Positions 15,359 through 23,733 of a stretch of DNA of 32,214 nt are shown piece by piece. The notes under the pieces were generated by a model. That model saw nothing but the letters and a program-made list of their open reading frames with translations, was not told where the DNA came from and did not search any database. Position numbers and translations under genes: made by a program. The stretch's first letter is position 1, and every line of letters starts with the position of its first letter. Source of the DNA: Gammaproteobacteria bacterium (lineage in GTDB: Bacteria; Pseudomonadota; Gammaproteobacteria; Steroidobacterales; Steroidobacteraceae). The DNA is taken from positions 1-32,214 of the forward strand of contig JAQGOF010000256.1 in assembly GCA_028293745.1 (NCBI GenBank). Reading direction: 5' to 3'.

Positions 15359-16768
15359 CTAAGCCTGCAGATATCGATCGAGCTGCTGATGCATGTTCAG
15401 GATGATCTTTTCCTGGTTTGCAGCGAGCCACGTGTGCTGAATTCCCTGCGAATGCAGCCCCTTTTGAATGCGCGGAATATTCCCGAGATCCTGGCGCGGA
15501 ATGAGTAGCAGCTGCTGGGGATCGCCCAGGTCGGTGACGCGGTCGATAGTCGCGCGCGGTGGCTTGACTGCGGCAGGCAACGTCCGGGTGGACAGAATCT
15601 CGAACACACAGCGGTCAGGGTCGAACCCATCAGGCCGTATGCGGTAGATCATGGCATTGCCGGCCTGGGGCAGGACCATCAGGTTCGGAAAGATGAACAC
15701 TTCGCCGCCCCACATCCCGAGAATCTCGGGTATCGGTTTGGGCATCGGGCGCCCCTGCTGCGCGGCAGTCGCATACAGAGCTTTCATGTACTCGCCCCCG
15801 AGGCTGGAGCCTTCGGGAATGGGTTTCCCGCGCAGCGTCAACAGGACCTCGATATCTTCCTTCAGCACCATGGCATCCATGCCCTCGACCAGCAGGTTCA
15901 GGCGGGCTGCCATCTCCTCCAGAGGGTCACCTTTGCGCTCATTGACGTGACCGGCCATGGGCGTCTTCTTGCCACCGAAGAAACGTCCGTGTCCGTGCGG
16001 AAAGACTTCATAGTTGACATACCGATGTGTGAATTCGGCATCCTCGCGCTTGCCGAGGATGACCTCGGCACCACCCTTCTCCAGCTGCGGGTGAGTTGCT
16101 GGAACGTGAAAGGCCTCGAAGAAAGCTTCCTGCGCGACCTTCCAGTTGGCTGGGATGGAAAGGGACTTCCACCAGTAGTGATGCATGTCGCCGACCGCGA
16201 GACCTTCGAGCAGCGCTCGCAGCGGCGCGATGAACTCGTCGAACGGCTGCGGGTTCGGGTCCAGGTTGATGAACACGAAACCGGCGAACAGGACGACGTT
16301 GACCTCCTTGAGAGCAACATCACTGTCGCGTAGAGAACCGCCGCAAAATTCCTGGCGTTCGAGCACGAACTGGTTCTGGCCCGCGAGGTTCCAGCGCCAG
16401 CCGTGGAACGGACACATGATCCGGTTGCTCGGAAAATGACCCGCTCCCTGCGCCAGCGCGGTGCCTCGATGCGGACACGCATTGTGATATGCCTTGACCG
16501 TTGACGGGTCTACCCGCACCAACAGGATTGCCTGGTCACCGATGTCATAGACGGTGTAGTCGCCAGCGTCGGGGATCTCGTCGAGTCTCGCTGCAGCCTG
16601 CCAGACCTTGCGCCAGAGCTTCTCGTACTCGAGACGCGCAAAGAGCGGATCTATGTAGCGCCCCGTGCTGATGCCATGCGACGTGATGTTCCAGGTGGGC
16701 GGCCAATCCGTGCCGCCAGTGGAAGGGACGGAGGTCCTCGGGGCCGCTCGGCGGGATAGTTCATTCAT
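15359..16768 (-). CDS. Aromatic-ring-hydroxylating-type Rieske oxygenase, alpha subunit
   Basis: A 469-residue Rieske non-heme iron oxygenase large subunit. The Rieske [2Fe-2S] ligands are C98-P-H100 and C119-P-F-H122. The mononuclear iron site shows H221 and H226 in FHVPATH, and E218 occupies the place of the bridging Asp of naphthalene dioxygenase. Such enzymes use O2 and electrons from a separate reductase to hydroxylate rings or demethylate. No beta subunit, ferredoxin or reductase gene lies in the window, so electrons must come from a partner elsewhere. The ATG at 16768 overlaps the preceding SDR stop (ATGA); a longer frame upstream lies inside that gene. Substrate unknown. Confidence 0.92.
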   Translation of the reverse strand: MNELSRRAAPRTSVPSTGGTDWPPTWNITSHGISTGRYIDPLFARLEYEKLWRKVWQAAARLDEIPDAGDYTVYDIGDQAILLVRVDPSTVKAYHNACPHRGTALAQGAGHFPSNRIMCPFHGWRWNLAGQNQFVLERQEFCGGSLRDSDVALKEVNVVLFAGFVFINLDPNPQPFDEFIAPLRALLEGLAVGDMHHYWWKSLSIPANWKVAQEAFFEAFHVPATHPQLEKGGAEVILGKREDAEFTHRYVNYEVFPHGHGRFFGGKKTPMAGHVNERKGDPLEEMAARLNLLVEGMDAMVLKEDIEVLLTLRGKPIPEGSSLGGEYMKALYATAAQQGRPMPKPIPEILGMWGGEVFIFPNLMVLPQAGNAMIYRIRPDGFDPDRCVFEILSTRTLPAAVKPPRATIDRVTDLGDPQQLLLIPRQDLGNIPRIQKGLHSQGIQHTWLAANQEKIILNMHQQLDRYLQA

Positions 16769-17553
16769 ACTGCTTCTCCGTTGGGTGGAGTCCAGACCGA
16801 CGTCAGTGCAAACTCCGACAGGTACTTCGTAGAGCTCCAGCCGCCATCGACAACTATGGTCTGCCCATTGATAAACGCGCCGCCCGGCGAGCACAGGAAG
16901 GCCACCGTGCTTGCAATGTCATCAACCACGCCCAGGCGGTGATGCGGGGTCATTTCCATATTCATTCTGCGGAATTTTTCATCCTGTAAGCGACCCTCGG
17001 TCATCGGCGTTTGAATAACACCGGGAGCGACCGCGTTGCAGCGTATGCCTGAAGCGCCGTATTGGCAGGCGATGTGTGTCGTGAGGCCGGTCAGTCCGCC
17101 CTTGGCTGCGGAGTAAGCTCCGCCCCGAAGGCCGCCGACGACAGCGTAAGTGGAGGTGATGTTGATGATCGCCGATCCCGACTTCATGTGTGGCAGAACC
17201 TCACGCGCCAGGCGGAACGGCGCACGGAGCATCAGGCCGAGAAAGTAGTCCAGCATCTGATCGTCGGTTTCATGGAGGGGCTTCGGGCGTCCAACACCGG
17301 CATTGTTGATCAGAAAATCTATGCGGCCCCAGCGCGATACCGCCAAATCAACAATGCGCTTCGGCGCCTCGTCCTCGGTCAGATCGACGGCCAACGTGGC
17401 AAGGCGACTGGGATCACTGATGAGTTTCCCGAGACCTGCCAACTTGGTCGCATCGCGCCCCACACCCAGGATCGCCATGCCCATCTCGGCCAGCTTGACG
17501 GCGCAGCCGAAGCCAATACCGCTGCTCGCTCCGGTTACGATTGCCACTTGCAT
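16765..17553 (-). CDS. SDR-family dehydrogenase
   Basis: A 262-residue classical SDR. Motifs are TGASSGIG (residues 7-14), NNAG (83-86), S134, and the catalytic Y147-S-A-A-K151; the C-terminal part FINGQTIVVDGGWSSTKY is standard. It probably oxidises an alcohol, possibly a diol or hydroxyl made by the Rieske enzyme encoded just downstream. The start at 17553 is one base after the stop of the acyl-CoA dehydrogenase, and its own stop overlaps the Rieske start, so the three are translated as a unit. Confidence 0.9.
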   Translation of the reverse strand: MQVAIVTGASSGIGFGCAVKLAEMGMAILGVGRDATKLAGLGKLISDPSRLATLAVDLTEDEAPKRIVDLAVSRWGRIDFLINNAGVGRPKPLHETDDQMLDYFLGLMLRAPFRLAREVLPHMKSGSAIINITSTYAVVGGLRGGAYSAAKGGLTGLTTHIACQYGASGIRCNAVAPGVIQTPMTEGRLQDEKFRRMNMEMTPHHRLGVVDDIASTVAFLCSPGGAFINGQTIVVDGGWSSTKYLSEFALTSVWTPPNGEAV

Positions 17554-17554
17554 A

Positions 17555-18541
17555 TCACCAGCCCACCTTTATGTTGGCAATCCGCTCGTTCGCCGCTTCC
17601 AGGCCACCTGCGATGCTGGTCAGGAGCTGTGCGCGCTTGAGTAACAAGTGCGGATCCGCCTCGTCGCTGAAGCCCATTCCGCCGTGGATCTGGATGTTCT
17701 TACCGGCGTTCTCCAGCGCAGCCGAGCCGGCAACGAACAGCGCGCACTCGACCTGGAGAGCCGCGTCATCGCGTCCCTCGTCAATCGCAACCGCCGCAAA
17801 GCATGTTTGGTCGCGGGCTCGACGCGCAGCACTCACCATGTTGGCGCAGTGATGCTTGACCGCCTGGAAACTGCCGATCGGGCGACCAAACTGCTCGCGC
17901 GTTCCTGCGTACGCAACGCTCATGCCGACTGCCACTTGAGAAATGCCTGCAAGGGCAGCCGCATCGATCAACCGTAGACGCAACAGCTGCGGCGCCTCGA
18001 ACCGAGCTATCGGTTCACCCAACGCGGTTGCCGCGCCCAACCCGGCGAGCCACAGCCGGTCATCAACCGTCCGCGACACGCAGGAACCTAATTCATACAG
18101 CGCGGCGTCGGAGCCATCCCGCAGCAGCATGAGATCGGCGGCGGCGTCCTCCACGATGATTGTGCGAGCGCCACGCCGATACGCAGCCGCGACCCGCCGC
18201 CCACGAAGTCCCGCAGCGCCCTTGCCGAGCGGCGTGTCTGCGGCGCCCGCAAAGGCGTGTGCCGCCCCAATGGTCGCGACGACCGCGGGCGCTACGAGGC
18301 GCTGCCCGAGCGCCATCACGATCAGCGCCTCCTCGGCGGCTCCAAGACCGCTTCCCCCCTGCTCTTCAGCGACACTGATTCCGAAGATCCCGATATCGTC
18401 GAGGCTGGACCAGGTCTGCGCGTTCTCTACGTGGGAACCATGAAGGCGAGAGAGCGGAAGGAGCGGCGCCAGCGACTCCTCGATCGTGCTGGCCAGGGCC
18501 AGCTGGTCGGCATTGGGATGGTAACGGGTCTCAGCCTCCAC
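17555..18541 (-). CDS. Acyl-CoA dehydrogenase family protein, short subunit type
   Basis: A 328-residue acyl-CoA dehydrogenase-like protein, shorter than the usual 380. The C-terminal helical domain is clear (VAYAGTREQFGRPIGSFQAVKHHCANM; NAGKNIQIHGGMGFSDEADPHLLLKRA), whereas the N-terminal and middle domains are reduced and lack the usual WCQGFSEPxAGSD segment. This is the pattern of the partner subunit in alpha2beta2 enzymes such as ChsE1-ChsE2 of actinobacterial steroid catabolism, which form one FAD site between two different chains. The likely partner is the 375-residue gene at 20447. The GTG at 18541 is chosen because GAGG lies 9 bases upstream. It is the first gene of the minus-strand operon to 13737. 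Confidence 0.85.
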   Translation of the reverse strand: MEAETRYHPNADQLALASTIEESLAPLLPLSRLHGSHVENAQTWSSLDDIGIFGISVAEEQGGSGLGAAEEALIVMALGQRLVAPAVVATIGAAHAFAGAADTPLGKGAAGLRGRRVAAAYRRGARTIIVEDAAADLMLLRDGSDAALYELGSCVSRTVDDRLWLAGLGAATALGEPIARFEAPQLLRLRLIDAAALAGISQVAVGMSVAYAGTREQFGRPIGSFQAVKHHCANMVSAARRARDQTCFAAVAIDEGRDDAALQVECALFVAGSAALENAGKNIQIHGGMGFSDEADPHLLLKRAQLLTSIAGGLEAANERIANIKVGW

Positions 18542-18667
18542 GAAATTGCCTCGCAATCAGGACGATTAGTCTGGTTCAAGTATGGGCCAGCCAATCTACG
18601 GCCGTACCGCCTCTTCCGCATTGATGCTCGAGGACGGCGGCCTGGCGCCACGCGACACCGGGTATTA

Positions 18668-18683
18668 GATAGTATGCACTATC
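18668..18683. promoter_or_regulatory. 16-bp palindrome in divergent promoter
   Basis: GATAGT-ATGC-ACTATC is a perfect 6-4-6 inverted repeat. It lies almost midway between the start of the minus-strand acyl-CoA dehydrogenase operon (18541) and the plus-strand ligase (18796), the usual place for an operator controlling both. It does not resemble the motif at 3791 and 12921, so a different regulator is implied. The rest of the 254-base gap shows no clear gene. Confidence 0.5.
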
Positions 18684-18795
18684 AAGTGGCGGGGTTGCCG
18701 GCTTTGGCATCCCCGGCAAGGACGAAGTCGCCCATAATCAAGACCGCCAAGGCGGGACCCTTTACGTTGGAGCTTTTCTGCAACGACCAGTCGCC

Positions 18796-20430
18796 ATGCC
18801 CAGTGACTTGAACACGAATCGAAAGCTGATCGCCGGACGATGGGTCCGCTGGAACGGTGAGCGCGCCGCGCGCGCTTATGCGCGTGGCCTGTGGATCCCT
18901 GAAACGCTAGCCGACTGCCTACGCAAAGCTGCGGAGCAAACGCCCGACCGGGTGCTGCTAATCGATGGGGATCGTCGCATTGACTGCCGAACCCTCTTTG
19001 CGCAGGCAAGCGCGCTCGCACAGGCGATGCTGGCCCGCGCGCCGGCAGGCAGCGTGGTGTCTTTCATGCTGCCCAATTGGCACGAAGCGGCCGTCATCTA
19101 CCTGGCTGCGACGCTGGCCGGAATGGTGGTGAACCCGATTCTTCCTTCGATGCGCGACCGCGAGTTGCTCTTCATTCTGAACGACGTGGAGAGCCGGCTG
19201 ATCTTCGTGCCCTCCGCTCTGCGCCAACAAAACTATGTCGCGATGATGAGCCGAGTGACCGCTCAGCTTGGCTCACCGCCGGAAGTAGTTGTCCTGCGCG
19301 GGTACGCCGGACGCTACACTTCTTACGAATCAATGATCCAACTCAAGGACAGCGGGAAGGAGGTTCCGACCGTCAACCCCGACGCAGTCGGGATGATTCT
19401 CTACACATCGGGTACGACTGGCCGCCCGAAGGGTGTCCTGCATAGTCATAACTCGATCCATGCACTGATCTGCCAGATCCGCGCTCACTGGCTCGTCGAG
19501 CGGGGCGACAAATTCCTGGTCCCTTCGCCCATTGGACACATCGGCGGCTCCATCTATGCGTTCGAATGTCCGCTGCTGCTCGGCACGACCGCGGTACTCA
19601 TGGAGCGTTGGAACGCGGACGACGCAGTCAAAGTGGTGGAGACCGAGGGGTGTACGCACATGGCCGGTGCGACCCCCTTTTTGGAGCAGATGCTCGCTGC
19701 CGCGCGACTTGCCGAGACGCGTCTTCCAACTCTGAAGTTGTTCGTCTGCGGGGGTGCATCCGTTCCTCCATCATTGATCCGCAACGCGGCGGCGTATTTC
19801 GAGCGGGCCGTTGTCACACGGGTTTATGGGTCCACAGAGGTACCCATCACGACCGTAGGAGCGACTGGGCGAGATGACGCGACGCATGCCGCAGACACTG
19901 ACGGCAGGCCCGGCTTGGCGGAGATCAAGTTGGTCAATCACACTGCTGCGCCTGCGGGTGAGGGCGAAATCTGCGCCCGCGGACCCCAAATGTTGCTCGG
20001 CTATCTGCACCCGGAGGATGACGCCGACGCATTCGATTCCGAGGGGTATTTCAAAGCAGGCGATCTTGCGCGGTGGGTTGATGACTCGTATTTAGTCGTC
20101 ACCGGACGGGCCAAAGACATCATCATTCGAAACGGAGAGAATATCTCGCCGAAGGAGGTCGAAGACGTGCTCGTGGGGCATCCCGACATTGCCGAAGTCG
20201 CCATTGTTGGCCTCTCCGATCCGCGGACCGGTGAGCGTGCCTGTGCCGTGATCGTGCCGAGGCGCCCGCCCGGTCCTGACGTCGCAAGCCTGCGCGGCTT
20301 CCTCGATTCTCAGGGTATGGCCACTTTCAAAGTTCCCGAGCAGGTCGTCATCTGGGACGCTCTGCCGAAGAACGAAGCGGGCAAGGTGCTGAAGCATCAG
20401 ATCCGCGCTGCGCTCGTACAGAAGAGTTGA
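18796..20430 (+). CDS. Acyl-CoA ligase (AMP-forming)
   Basis: A 544-residue adenylate-forming ligase that activates a carboxylic acid with ATP and CoA. The signature motifs are all present: the phosphate loop YTSGTTGRPKG (about residues 204-214), VYGSTE (about 346-351), YFKAGDLARW, GRAKDIIIRNGENISPKEVE, and the C-terminal catalytic Lys in PKNEAGKVLKHQIR. It is a fatty-acid or side-chain acid ligase by similarity; substrate is not fixed by these motifs. The ATG at 18796 has only a weak ribosome-binding site. It is the first gene of a plus-strand pair with the acyl-CoA dehydrogenase at 20447, and would supply that enzyme with CoA esters. Confidence 0.93.
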   Translation: MPSDLNTNRKLIAGRWVRWNGERAARAYARGLWIPETLADCLRKAAEQTPDRVLLIDGDRRIDCRTLFAQASALAQAMLARAPAGSVVSFMLPNWHEAAVIYLAATLAGMVVNPILPSMRDRELLFILNDVESRLIFVPSALRQQNYVAMMSRVTAQLGSPPEVVVLRGYAGRYTSYESMIQLKDSGKEVPTVNPDAVGMILYTSGTTGRPKGVLHSHNSIHALICQIRAHWLVERGDKFLVPSPIGHIGGSIYAFECPLLLGTTAVLMERWNADDAVKVVETEGCTHMAGATPFLEQMLAAARLAETRLPTLKLFVCGGASVPPSLIRNAAAYFERAVVTRVYGSTEVPITTVGATGRDDATHAADTDGRPGLAEIKLVNHTAAPAGEGEICARGPQMLLGYLHPEDDADAFDSEGYFKAGDLARWVDDSYLVVTGRAKDIIIRNGENISPKEVEDVLVGHPDIAEVAIVGLSDPRTGERACAVIVPRRPPGPDVASLRGFLDSQGMATFKVPEQVVIWDALPKNEAGKVLKHQIRAALVQKS

Positions 20431-20446
20431 GGCAGAGGGTTTCGTC

Positions 20447-21574
20447 ATGACTGCCGCGATGTCAACTTTTCGGCGCGAGGCGCGCCAGTGGCTCGAGGTC
20501 AACGTGCCGACCGAGCCACCGCCCGAGGATGGGCCCGCTTCGCGCGAGTATGTGTTGGGGTGGCAAAGAAAACAGGCACGCGACGGTTGGACCGGAATCG
20601 CCTGGCCCAGGGACGTGGGGGGCCGCGGTCTGTCGGTCCTCGAGCAGATCGTCTGGTTCGAGGAATATGCCCGGGCCGGAGCGCCTTCCCCTCTCGATGC
20701 CTCCTTCGTCGGGTTGAACCACGCAGGCCCCACGCTGATCGCCTATGGCACCCCGGAGCAGAAGGCGTTTCATTTGCCCAGGATCCTCGCCGGCGAGGTC
20801 ATCTGGTGCCAAGGCTTTTCCGAGCCTGGCGCCGGGTCCGACCTGGCGAGTCTCAAGACCCGCGGGCGGGTCGAGGGCAATGAGCTCGTGATCGACGGCC
20901 ACAAGATCTGGTCGAGCTTCGCGGACATTGCCGACTGGCAGGAGCTGTTGATACGCACCGATCCTCAGGCCAGGACCTCAGCCGCGCTCTCCTGGGTGAT
21001 CTGCCCGATGAATGCGCCGGGAATGACCGTCCGGCCGATTCGTACGATGGCCGGGCCGCGCAAGTATTGCGAAGTCTTCTATGACTCTGTGCGTGTCCCG
21101 TTATCTAACGTAGTTGGCGGCCTGAACAACGGCTGGGCAACGGCGATGTCCACTTTGAGCTTCGAGCGCGGCACCGCCGCACTTGCGTTGCTCATCGGTC
21201 TGACACTCAAAGTCGAGACGTTGCTCGCCGCCTGTCCGGCTGACAGGCCGGAAATGCGCCTGAGGCTCGCGCGACTGCGTGCGGAGGGAGCCTCGATCCG
21301 GGCCACCACTTACCGCTTCGCGCTCGATTCTGAAAACGCAGTACCCGATGCGAGCGGCTCCATCATCCGTCTGTGCTTCGCGGAATTTGCGCAGCGTGTG
21401 ACTGCAGCAGCGATCGACCTGTACGGGATAGACGCGCCCGAGGTTGTCGGCACGCATGGTTGGGGCCATGACTATCTGGATGCATTCTCCGAAACAATCG
21501 CCGGCGGCACTGCCGAAATCCAACGCAACATCATCGCTGAGCGCGTGCTCGGGCTCCCGAAGGGGCCACGCTGA
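20447..21574 (+). CDS. Acyl-CoA dehydrogenase family protein
   Basis: A 375-residue FAD-dependent acyl-CoA dehydrogenase. The N-terminal helical domain is followed by the FAD-contacting WCQGFSEPGAGSDLASLKTRG, the beta domain with GHKIWSSFADIADW, and the C-terminal AGGTAEIQRNIIAERVLGLP. It introduces an alpha,beta double bond into an acyl-CoA. The gene is 16 bases downstream of the ligase. Its normal length contrasts with the short dehydrogenase at 17555 across the divergent promoter, and the two may form one heteromeric enzyme. It converges with the dehydrogenase at 21586 with an 11-base gap, so little room exists for a terminator. Confidence 0.92.
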   Translation: MTAAMSTFRREARQWLEVNVPTEPPPEDGPASREYVLGWQRKQARDGWTGIAWPRDVGGRGLSVLEQIVWFEEYARAGAPSPLDASFVGLNHAGPTLIAYGTPEQKAFHLPRILAGEVIWCQGFSEPGAGSDLASLKTRGRVEGNELVIDGHKIWSSFADIADWQELLIRTDPQARTSAALSWVICPMNAPGMTVRPIRTMAGPRKYCEVFYDSVRVPLSNVVGGLNNGWATAMSTLSFERGTAALALLIGLTLKVETLLAACPADRPEMRLRLARLRAEGASIRATTYRFALDSENAVPDASGSIIRLCFAEFAQRVTAAAIDLYGIDAPEVVGTHGWGHDYLDAFSETIAGGTAEIQRNIIAERVLGLPKGPR

Positions 21575-21585
21575 CAGATTGCAGA

Positions 21586-22503
21586 TCAACCGGGGCCCCC
21601 GCAGCCAAAGCAATGTTGTGCGACAGCCTTTGCCTGTCCGCCACGTCCACCCAACTCGGACAGCAACGCCTTCAAGCGATAAGTCCAAAGATGCAGCGGA
21701 TGCTCCAGTGTCATTCCCATCGCGGCGAGCATCTGATGAACGTCGTACACGACGCGGGTTGCACTTTCCTGGGCATGTGAGGCAGCCAACGCAGCATCCC
21801 CCTCATCGCCAGTCCCAGCAGCTTTCAAAGCCAACCATCGCACCCCGCCTGCCAGCACCGCGCATTCCGCCATACGATGGCGCAGGGCCTGGAACGTACC
21901 GAGGGGTCGCCCGAACTGCTTGCGAGATGAAAGGTGCTCAACAGTCGATCCCACGGCTGCTTGCAGCAGACCGCTGACTTCGGCGGCAAGCGCGATACGC
22001 AGCCACTTGCGTATGTTCGCTGCCTCGCTGCCCGAGAGCTGCGTCGTTGTCGTGCCCTCTTTCAACTTACCCATCGGGTAGGCGAAGAGCGACTCGACAG
22101 CCTCCACCTCATGTGCCGCCGGCTGGACGATGCCGACGTTCTCACCGTGGATGACCAGAACGGTCTTTGCCGTTGCAAGAAACCGCCCTGGACGAGAGTT
22201 CTCCGCCACTGCCAGTGGGCGTGGCCATTCACCTGCAAGCTGCGGCCGCACCAACATGGACAGGGCGATCTCGGCGGTGAACGGCAGGCGTGCCAGTCTC
22301 TCCACAGCCATCGCTGCAGTGAGTGGCCCCAGCTCAGGGACCTGGGCAATATCAAAGTACTGACCGTCCTCGAGCTCCCGTTCCAACTCGTGCCCGACGA
22401 GCGCGAAGCCAAGAAACTCGGTGGGCCTGGCCTCAAACCGTGCCGCCAGCTTGTCCACTGCCGACACCAGCGCGTCCTGGTCAGACGTGAGTTTGAAATC
22501 CAT
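21586..22503 (-). CDS. Acyl-CoA dehydrogenase family protein, short subunit type
   Basis: A 305-residue acyl-CoA dehydrogenase-like protein. The middle domain is short, while the C-terminal part is recognisable (VGSTVEHLSSRKQFGRPLGTFQALRHRMAECAVLAGG; YDVHQMLAAMGMTLEHPLHLWTYR). The ATG at 22503 shares its base with the stop of the upstream 378-residue dehydrogenase (TGATG), so the two are translationally coupled. This is the classic arrangement of a two-subunit acyl-CoA dehydrogenase of the ChsE1-ChsE2 type. The much longer open frame upstream of this start lies inside the partner gene and is spurious. Confidence 0.87.
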   Translation of the reverse strand: MDFKLTSDQDALVSAVDKLAARFEARPTEFLGFALVGHELERELEDGQYFDIAQVPELGPLTAAMAVERLARLPFTAEIALSMLVRPQLAGEWPRPLAVAENSRPGRFLATAKTVLVIHGENVGIVQPAAHEVEAVESLFAYPMGKLKEGTTTTQLSGSEAANIRKWLRIALAAEVSGLLQAAVGSTVEHLSSRKQFGRPLGTFQALRHRMAECAVLAGGVRWLALKAAGTGDEGDAALAASHAQESATRVVYDVHQMLAAMGMTLEHPLHLWTYRLKALLSELGGRGGQAKAVAQHCFGCGGPG

Positions 22504-23639
22504 CAGCGGGGTTCCCGTGGCAACCTGAGCAGCTCGGTGGCAATCAGGTTGAGCTGAATTTCGGCGGCGCCGGAAGCGATGCCGGCGACGATTGCGCGCT
22601 GATGATGAGCGAGAAGCATGGAATCGCCACCGCTCAGTGCCTCGGGCACGTGCTCGACCACGAACTCGCCTACCAACCTCTCTGCCATCACGGTCGCGAA
22701 GCGCGCCGCACTGGCTTCCGGCCCGACGGGAGTGCCATGGCGGCGCTGATCGACGATGCTGTAGCTGTAGAGTCGTGCGGCTTCGCATGCAGCGCGAGCC
22801 CGCGCCGCTTGTTCGACCGCCCCGTGACCGAACCGCCCTGCCTTCTCGAGCTTCTCCACTGCCCGGTGCAACATCCTGCTCGCAAGGGCGAAGCGCGGAA
22901 TGCCAACACGCTCTAGCGAGAGTGCCGTTCTTACGATCTCCCACGCTTGACCTTCGGCACCGAGCAGAGCATCACCCGGCACTTCGGCATCGTCAAAGAA
23001 CACTTCGTGGATATCGCCTTCGCCGATCAGGCTTGGAATCTGTCGCACGATGACGCCGGGCGTGCGCATGGGAATCAGGAAAATGGAGATGCCTTCACGT
23101 CCGGGAGCCGTTTTCGCCAGCAGGAAGCAGGTGTCGGCATGCCCCGCATACGAGGTCCAGACCTTCTGACCGCTGATGCGATAGCTCGAGCCGCGCTTCT
23201 CGGCGCGAGTGCGCAGTGATGCAAGGTCGGAGCCCGCTTCCGGCTCTGAAAAACCCTGGCACCAGATCGTCTCGCCGCGCGCCATCGGGGGAATGTAACG
23301 GGCCTGCTGATCTTGCGAGCCATAGCGCATCAGCGTCGGACCGATCCAGTTCACGTTCATGTACTGGCCGCCGCGGGGCTCGCCCGCCGCCCACATTTCT
23401 TCCGCCAGGATGAAAGCGGTCCACGGATCCGCATCACGTCCGCCCCAGCGCTGCGGCCAGTGCGGCACCAACAGGCCCGCTTGCGCGAGCTGCGCGCAGA
23501 ACTTCTTCGCGAAGGCCGATTGCGACTCGGAGCCAGGACCATGCGCCAGCGACTCCCAGTCCTGCGGCAGATGGGCAGCCAGGAAATCACGCACAGCACG
23601 ACGAAATGTCTGCTGCTCACTGTCCCACTGAAAATCCAT
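22503..23639 (-). CDS. Acyl-CoA dehydrogenase family protein
   Basis: A 378-residue acyl-CoA dehydrogenase of full length. Landmarks are WPQRWGGRDADPWTAFILAEEM, the FAD segment WCQGFSEPEAGSDLASLRTRAE, GQKVWTSYAGHAD, and the C-terminal SGAAEIQLNLIATELLRLP. It dehydrogenates acyl-CoA esters and likely pairs with the shorter protein encoded directly downstream. The start ATG is at 23639; the ribosome-binding site is weak. The AraC gene lies 94 bases upstream on the same strand, so this pair may have its own promoter or be read through from the regulator. Confidence 0.92.
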   Translation of the reverse strand: MDFQWDSEQQTFRRAVRDFLAAHLPQDWESLAHGPGSESQSAFAKKFCAQLAQAGLLVPHWPQRWGGRDADPWTAFILAEEMWAAGEPRGGQYMNVNWIGPTLMRYGSQDQQARYIPPMARGETIWCQGFSEPEAGSDLASLRTRAEKRGSSYRISGQKVWTSYAGHADTCFLLAKTAPGREGISIFLIPMRTPGVIVRQIPSLIGEGDIHEVFFDDAEVPGDALLGAEGQAWEIVRTALSLERVGIPRFALASRMLHRAVEKLEKAGRFGHGAVEQAARARAACEAARLYSYSIVDQRRHGTPVGPEASAARFATVMAERLVGEFVVEHVPEALSGGDSMLLAHHQRAIVAGIASGAAEIQLNLIATELLRLPREPR

Positions 23640-23733
23640 CAGGCTCGATCCAAGCTATGCGGCCGGCCGGCAAACGTACCAGAGCCGGCGGAAGTGCTCT
23701 TGACCCCAGGAGACACTATTGGAACGGCGGAAG

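Noticed and set aside
17302..17313. A third copy of the TGTTGATCA-like motif
   Set aside because: It lies in the codons for the NNAG region of an SDR gene and lacks the TGAAC half.
21586..22944. A 452-residue version of the short acyl-CoA dehydrogenase
   Set aside because: The extra N-terminal part is low-complexity, Arg-rich translation of the upstream dehydrogenase gene in another frame; the ATG at 22503 gives the family N-terminus.
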